A DNA stretch of 64,000 nt from Bolinopsis microptera (Eukaryota; Ctenophora; Tentaculata; Lobata; Bolinopsidae), in NCBI RefSeq assembly GCF_026151205.1, contig NC_087082.1, positions 5,215,908 through 5,279,907 on the forward strand. Reading direction: 5' to 3'. The position numbers and the translations under genes were made by a program. Each line of letters opens with the position of its first letter. The stretch's first letter is position 1. Below the pieces are notes generated by a model. That model saw only the letters and a program-made list of their open reading frames with translations. It was not told the origin of the DNA and searched no databases. Below, piece by piece: positions 37,601 through 46,600 of this stretch.

Positions 37601-40600
37601 TTGTCTCAAGTATAGATTTATAAATTTTATACATATATTATATTATATATAATAATACATTATAATAAGTAAAACCAGCGTTTAAACGAAGGTAACACTA
37701 AAGATCCAGCTAATATCATTCGCGTTGGTGAGGTTTAACAAGTCCAACTAAAATAGAGTTTAATGCTCGCCGTGTTTGAAGAAATGTACCCATCACTAAC
37801 TAGTTACTACTACTACTCTCTTAGTGATGTGTGTTGTATAGAGCTGTTTAACACTGCCCCTACAACTGTTGTGAGCTGTTGTGGCACCTAGTATAGTTGT
37901 GGCACCTAGTATAGTTGTGGCACCTAGTATAGTTGTGGCACCTAGTATAGTTGTGGCACCTAGTATAGTTGTGGCACCTAGTATAGTTGTGGCACATAGT
38001 ATAGTTGTGGCACCTAGTATAGTTGTGGCACCTAGTATAGTTGTGGCACCTAGTATAGTTGTGGCACATAGTATAGTTGTGGCACATAGTATAGTTGTGG
38101 CACCTAGTATAGTTGTGGCACATAGTATAGTTGTGGCACCTAGTATAGTTGTGGCACATAGTATAGTTGTGGCACATAGTATAGTTGTGGCACATAGTAT
38201 AATTGTGGCACCTAGTATAGTTGTGGCACATAGTATAGTTGTGGCTCAGCTAGTTGTAGCTGAGTGGCACCTAGTATAGTTGTGGCACCTAGTATAGTTG
38301 TGGCACCTAGTATAGTTGTGGCACCTAGTATAGTTGTGGCACATAATATAATTGTGGCACCTAGTATAGTTGTGGCACATAGTATAGTTGTAGCAGCACA
38401 TAGTATAATTGTGGCACCTAGTATAGTTGTGGCACCTAGTATAGTTGTGGCACATAGTATAGTTGTGGCACATAGTATAGTTGTGGCACATAGTATAATT
38501 GTGGCACCTAGCATAGTTGTGGCACATAGTATAGTTGTGGCTCATAGTATAGTTGTGGCACCTAGTATAGTTGTGGCACCTAGTATAGTTGTGGCACATA
38601 GTATAGTTGTGGCACATAGTATAGTTGTGGCACCTAGTATAGTTGTGGCACATAGTATAGTTGTGGCACATAGTATAGTTGTGGCTCAGCTAGTTGTAGC
38701 TGTTGTGGCACCTAGTATAGTTGTGGCACATAGTATAGTTGTGGCACCTAGTATTATAGTTGTGGCTCAGCTAGTTGTAGCTGAGTGGCACCTTGTATAG
38801 TTGTGGCACCTAGTATAGTTGTGGCACCTAGTATAGTTGTGGCACCTAGTATAGTTGTGGCACATAGTATAGTTGTGGCACATAGTATAGTTGTGGCACC
38901 TAGTATAGTTGTGGCACATAGTATAGTTGTGGCACATAGTATAGTTGTGGCTCAGCTAGTTGTAGCTGTTGTGGCACCTAGTATAGTTGTGGCACATAGT
39001 ATAGTTGTGGCACCTAGTATTATAGTTGTGGCTCAGCTAGTTGTAGCTGAGTGGCACCTTGTATAGTTGTGGCACCTAGTATAGTTGTGGCACATAGTAT
39101 AGTTGTGGCACATAGTATAGTTGTGGCACCTAGTATTATAGTTGTGGCTCAGCTAGTTGTAGCTGAGTGGCACCTTGTATAGTTGTGGCACCTAGTATAG
39201 TTGTGGCACCTAGTATTATAGTTGTGGCTCAGCTAGTTGTAGCTGAGTGGCACCTAGCTAGCTGTTGTGGCACCTAGTATTATAGTTGTGGCTCAGAGCT
39301 AGTTGTAGCTGAGTGGCACCTTGTATAGTTGTGGCTATATTATTCTTTATTATTAGTTGTAGCTGAGTCAGCACAGTCAGTACTAAACTGTTTGTAGAGA
39401 TAGTTCATGTTGTTATCCAGTACTATACCGTGAAAAGTTAATATTTTACAGCAGTTGACGGCGAACTTCATGTTTATTAAATGTTTATTAACAAACCAGG
39501 ATATAAACACCACACCAGTTTAAAAAAAGGCAATTAATGTACAACATGTAATTGGTGGAAAGTGCAAACCGCGGCTTAACACAATTACGTCCGTGTTATG
39601 ACATGGATATAGCTGAATACATAACATATAATAGCTAAATACATGCGATTATACATGCGATTATACATACGATTATACATTATACAGGGGGGGGGGGGGG
39701 GGCAAAGTCAGTACCCATACGTTGGCCTTAATAGCTCAATCACTGAGTGCCCAATTGAAATAATTCTTCCTGGTATGACTTACTACCACCACTGGTTCGA
39801 GGAATTTGTCAACTCGAAAAATATTCGTGTTCATTTTATACATTAGTTGTATAAGTACAAGAGCCAAATAACGGAACTGGTCCGGATTGTATTATCTAGT
39901 CCGGATATAATTATCTAGTCCGGATATTATCTAGTCCGGATATTATCTAGCCCGGATATTATCTAATCCGGATATTATCTAGTCCGGATATTATCTAGTC
40001 CGGATATTATCTAGCCTGGATATTATCTAGTCCGGATATCATCTAGTCCGGATATTATCTAGTCCGGATATTATCTAGTCCGGATATTATCTAGTCCAGA
40101 TTCTATCTAGTCCGGATATTATCTAGTCCATATATTATCTAGCCCGGATATTATCTAGTCCGGATATTATCTAGTCCGGATATTATCTAGTCCGGATATT
40201 ATCTAGCCCGGATATTATCTAGTCCGGATATTATCTAGTCCAGATATTATCTAGCCCGGATATTATCTAGTCCGGATAATATCTAGTCCGAATATTATCT
40301 AGTCCGAATCCCAGGTCAATATCATTACATATTTCGCATATTAATATACGACATATTTCGAAGGAAAACCACGACAAAACAAAATTATTGTTAAATTTTG
40401 TTACAAATTAATTTAATTTCAGAAATAGTTGATTACAAAATTCCTTTTAAAAAAAATTTTTCGAAAAAATTTCTTGAAAAAATTTTGCGAATATTTTGAT
40501 ATTTTCATGACATCCGAAATCATGACATCCGAAATCTTGACATTTGTCATGATTTACAAATATCTGAGAAAGTTCACGCATATTTTTACCTGTATTTTAC

Positions 40601-43600
40601 AGGCAAAACTTGACATGAAAAACGTCCACGCATATTTGATCAGATGAACGTATATTTGACATGTATTTAAATATCTGACGGGGATATCATATAAAAAATA
40701 TCCTTGTGTTTGAAAAATTATATCAAAATAGTTACGAATTTTTTAATAAATTTTTCTAGGACTCGCCTGTAGCAGGCTTTGTCCCCCTGGATCGGGCTCT
40801 GCTAATTTGGATCATTGTGGGGCCCAAAAATTCCCCATCGGGTGATAAAAACCATGACATATTTCACCCAGATATAATAATATACGACATATTTTTAATG
40901 ATATTGACCTGGGGTCCGAATATTATCTAGTCCGGGGATTACATGTCCGGTGTTCAGTTTTATACTGGCTCGCTTTTTTTTTTTTTTTTTTTTTAAATAC
41001 TGGCTCGTATCCGGAGATTGTTAATTATTTAATTGACAATAGCACCATTTTCAGCCGGAGATATTTACAATAAATGTACAGTTTTCAGCAGCAATTAATA
41101 CAACCAACTTTATCACGTGATCACGCAGTGTTAAATTTCTACAAACTTCCTTCTTATTACACTCATTACTTTATTACTGACGAATTGTTTGTATGTATTT
41201 CATTACTTCACTATCATTGATTTGACAACTGTACAATGTACATGCCAAATGATTTTACTTGTAAATTGAATCTGCGACCAATAATATCACCCTCGCAATA
41301 CTGCTATTGAATCATCACAATACAAGCATTTACCAATTAAAGTTATTAAAATAGCACATTTAACACTATTACTCTGTGTAAAATTAACTGGCACCAGTAA
41401 AAGCAAGAGGAAAGTCTCTAGATGGTAATTTAAGTAAGCTCTGTTAATTAGATAACCTCGTTCATATTGAACTTTACACTGATTTCCCAGGGGACTGCTA
41501 CCAGGGGACTGCTACCAGTTTCAAGGACTTTAGAGAGAGAGATGTTACTTAAAGTCATGTGATAAGACACACAAGCAGTGTATTTAACGAACATGAACAT
41601 AATATAAACAAGATATTACTTTCCAAAAAAAGGAATCCTGTTGGACATGCAATATAATGGAGTTTTTAGCTGAAAAATATATTAGAGGATTGTTCTCGAC
41701 TTTTCAGAAAAATACACCTCGTACAGGTGCGAGATTATGGAAGGTTTGACCTCACTTTAATACTTACTTACTTTCTTTGTTTACATAGTTAAAAAAAGAA
41801 GACACTCTTTATAATTCAAGAATCATCCCACCACTATTGCCATGCCCTAGTTTACTTGGAACACCTCACTCAAAATAGCTGAAACCACCACTGCAAACTC
41901 AACCACATTGCACAACCATCTGAGTAACATAGCTTAAAACCACTCAAAACAGTTACCATAGCAACGCGGCCAGTAACCATAGCAACGCGGCCAGTAACCA
42001 TAGCAACGCGGCCAGTAACCATAGCAACGCGGCCAGTAACCATAGCAACGCGGCCAGTTACCACAGCATCACACGTGACTTACCATTATCCAGCTCGGAC
42101 ACTAGAGCTAGAAGATTGGACATACTTTCCAGACTACGTGTTTTGCGAGCTGAAACACAAGCTCACAACACAATATCACAGGTTACTTGTAAATACAGTA
42201 CAGTTACATGTACAGAGTGGAGGGTAACCATAGTTACATTAAGTAACCATGGTAACCAGAGGGAGGGTAACGTTATAATTAGGTAGAATCATTACCCTCT
42301 ATTGTACAAAAACTGGTTACTAAGCGTTACAATAACTGGTTACTAAGCGTTACAATAACTAGTTACTAGGTGTGACAAGAACTGGTTACTAGGTGTGACA
42401 AGAACTGGTTACTAGGTGTGACAAGAACAGGTTACTAAGCGTTACAAAAACAGGTTACTAAGCGTTACAATAACTGGTTACTAAGCCTTACAATAACTAG
42501 TTACTGGGTGTGACAAGAACTGGTTACTAAGTGTGACAAGAACTGGTTACTAGGTGTGACAAGAACAGGTTACTAGGTGTGACAAGAACTGGTTACTAAG
42601 CGCTACAAGAACTAGTTACTAAGTGTGACAAGAACTGGTTACTAGGTGTGACGAGAACTGGTTAATAGGTGTGACAAGAACTGGTTACTAAGTGTGACAA
42701 CTTAATACTGCTGAGCTACACGGCACACATTTCCATAAAAATTCCTCACATAATATAATATGATTCACTTAAAACTAAGTAATTCCAATTCAAGTGAAGA
42801 ATAAAATCGACAATAATAATGAACAGTGATTGAACTTACTGTTTGAAGATTTCTTGCCATCCACACTTGAACTGCGTCTGTGAACCATCTTCTGAACTGA
42901 AAACATGGATAATTTTGAAATGTAGCCGTCTTTTGAACTTGTATAAACGAAATATTTATAATATAATTGGTACAACATTACAAACTGTGTAGTTATTTTA
43001 CACAGGGTAGGTATTATAATACATATTTGTATGTTATACATATTTGTATATTCTAGGAAGTTGTAAAGTATTTAAAAGCAACGTAATTTGTAATCATGTA
43101 ATACTCATGCAAATCTCGTTTGTCTTTTAAAAGCACTTCAACATCAAGAACAGAGAATTATAAGATTAAGAAATTGTGTGCACAGTATACTGCAGTAAAA
43201 TCTTGATATTATATAAAAGTATAAGAACATAGTATCGAACTCAACAGCAGAACAACAATCTTTTTTACCCCTTTAAAAACACTCTTATATCGCAAAAAAT
43301 CTCAGCAAATAACATTTATGATAATATTGTATTTGTAATATTATATGTAGTATACAGATTATACACTGGTATAATATTTTGCAATTATTTTCCTAAAACC
43401 GCAATGGTCACTGGAGTTAGTTCTAGTGTAGGAACCTTTATTTGGAACCTCTACTATAGTCTATACTCAATAGTGTAGAAACCTCTACTATAGTCTATAC
43501 TATATAATGTAGAAACCTCTACTATAGTCTATACTCAATAGTGTAGAAACCTCTACTATAGTCTATACTCTATAGTGTAGAAACCTCTACTATAGTCTAT

Positions 43601-46600
43601 ACTCAATAGTGTAGAAACCTCTACTATAGTCTATACTCAATAGTGTAGAAACCTCTACTATAGTCTATACTCAATAGTGTAGAAACCTCTACTATAGTCT
43701 ATACTCAATAGTGTAGAAACCTCTACTATAGTCTATACTCAATAGTGTAGAAACCTCTATTATAGTCTATACTATATAATGTAGAAACCTCTACTATAGT
43801 CTATACTCAATAGTGTAGAAACCTCTACTATAGTCTATACTCAATAGTGTAGAAACCTCTACTATAGTCTATACTCTATAGTGTATAAACCTCTACTATA
43901 GTCTATACTCAATAGTGTAGAAACCTCTACTATAGTCTATACTCTATAGTGTAGAAATCTCTACTATAGTCTATACTCTATAGTGTAGAAGCCTCTAATA
44001 TAGTCTATTCTCAATAGTGTAGAAACCTCTACTATAGTCTATACTCAATAGTGTAGAAACCTCTACTATAGTCTATACTCAATAGTGTAGAAACCTCTAC
44101 TATAGTCTATACTCTATAGTGTATAAACCTCTACTATAGTCTATACTCAATAGTGTAGAAACCTCTACTATAGTCTATACTCTATAGTGTAGAAATCTCT
44201 ACTATAGTCTATACTCTATAGTGTAGAAACCTCTAATATAGTCTATTCTCAATAGTGTAGAAACCTCTACTATAGTCTATACTCAATAGTGTAGAAACCT
44301 CTACTATAGTCTATACTCAGTAGTGTAGAAACCTCTACTTTAGTCTATACTCTATAGTGTAGAAACCTCTAATATAGTCTATACTCAATAGTGTAGAAAC
44401 CTCTACTATAGTCTATACTCTATAGTGTAGAAGCCTCTAATATAGTCTATTCTCAATAGTGTAGAAACCTCTACTATAGTCTATACTCAATAGTGTAGAA
44501 ACCTCTACTATAGTCTATACTCAATAGTGTAGAAACCTCTACTATAGTCTATACTCTATAGTGTATAAACCTCTACTATAGTCATTACTCAATAGTGTAG
44601 AAACCTCTACTATAGTCTATACTCTATAGTGTAGAAATCTCTACTATAGTCTATACTCTATAGGGTAGAAACCTCTAATATAGTCTATTCTCAATAGTGT
44701 AGAAACCTCTACTATAGTCTATACTCAATAGTGTAGAAACCTCTACTATAGTCTATACTCAGTAGTGTAGAAACCTCTACTTTAGTCTATACTCTATAGT
44801 GTAGAAACCTCTAATATAGTCTATACTCAATAGTGTAGAAACCTCTACTATAGTCTATATACTCAATAGTGTAGAAATCTCTACTATAGTCTATACTCTA
44901 GAGTGTAGAAACCTCTACTATAGTCTATACTCTATAGTGTAGAAACCTCTACTATAGTCTATACTCTATAGTGTAGAAACCTCTACTTTAGTCTATACTC
45001 AATAGTGTAGAAACCTCTACTATAGTCTATACTCTATAGTGTAGAAACCTCTACTTTAGTCTATACTCTATAGTGTAGAAATCTCTACTATAGCGTAGAA
45101 ACCTCTTTTTATTAGTGAGGCAAACAAGGGGACAAAAGACCATGATAACTTATCATAATATTGTATCTTCTGACAATATATCACTATTCATATTTTTATT
45201 TAATAATATCAGTACGTTAAGCTATGTATTTTTGGGGTCAATGGTAATAGTACGCAAAAGTCAATACAAGTATTGATACATGCGAGTTACCTGGACGCGG
45301 CGACAAAGAACAATTTTCACTACCTCTACGTAGTTGCTCGAGGTTTAAAGCTGCTGTGGAGATTGAAACCATGTTTATTACAAGATCTAGTTAACGAAAC
45401 CGAAAGTGAAAGTAAAAGAGAAAGTGAAAGTTGTACACACCCTGACACATACCATATTCTGGAGCACAGTAATGTCTGTGTCTTTGTCTGTGTGTTCGGG
45501 AACAGGCTGCTATGTGGTCCTGTATAGTACTGGGCACAACTGAGAGTACACAATAATTTAGTTACAAGTTAGCACTTAATAAACATCAATATGGTTAAAA
45601 GGCAAGCGTTATAGCGTTGGATACAGTTCATTATGTTCACTGATTGATTTATATAATTTTTGCCCCCTGCTCCACAGCTGTGAAAACAGTTGAGTAACGG
45701 CTATCTAGTGCTACAGCATTACTAATGATAGGCATCACAATATTACAATATTATATTATATATATAGAGATATATCTCTACTATAATTCAGAGAATTATT
45801 TCTGTCTGTATGTCTGTACGACCGCCCACGTGCAAATTATACGAGAAATAGGAATTTAGGTAACAACCAAAAGGTTCCATAGCAACGGTGTTTTAATGCA
45901 CACATGCACGTGCAAAGATTGTTTTAACGTCATTTTGATCGGTTTTGTGGTAATTACGTTGTGTTTAAAGTGTTTTATATTTAAATCGGCTGTATCTTCG
46001 ATCGAGATGGATATTTTTTGATGCGATTAAAACGTTCTTTCAAAGAATACTACTAGCTTCGTCCCTGTTACCACGGGCTTTCTAGTTATATTATATTATA
46101 GACTATTACTTACTTGATCCCAGTTTGATTAAACCATCATGTTGTATAAACACTGTATCAGCTGTTACATATCCATGTGTAATTTCCTTGCTATGCAAAT
46201 AACTGAAATGATACCAAATGAGCAAATGGGGACCAAATGTTATCACATTTTAGATTAATCATATTTTGACTTGAACCAAAATATTTTCAAATTTTTTCCA
46301 TAACTAACAGGAAACATCTGAAACAAATCTTCAGTCATTTAAAACAGCTGCACAAACTGGTTATCATGGTAATACTGGCACAAACAGATGTACAGACCTG
46401 ACAGCTGAGAGGATCTGCCGGCACCATCTCTTCCAAAGTGTCTCATTAATACGTGTCTTGTTGACTTGGAAACGCCGCTGTATGAAGGTATGAAGGGATC
46501 CGGCTGAGTAGTACTCTGTGGTGAATACTACCTTGCTCTGCTCTTTATTGTACCAACTACCGTACAGCTTCAGTAGGTTGGGGTGCTGAAAACGTTGTGT

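Noticed and set aside
37860-39335. CRISPR-like appearance of regularly spaced repeats
   Set aside because: There are no unique spacers; the 18-bp units are contiguous, the genome is eukaryotic, and variants are point changes of one unit. Frames across it are also artefacts.
45273-45553. Plus-strand 84-codon frame near 45.3 kb as a separate small gene
   Set aside because: It overlaps, in antisense, the short NRBP CAPEY exon, and nothing in its sequence suggests a protein.
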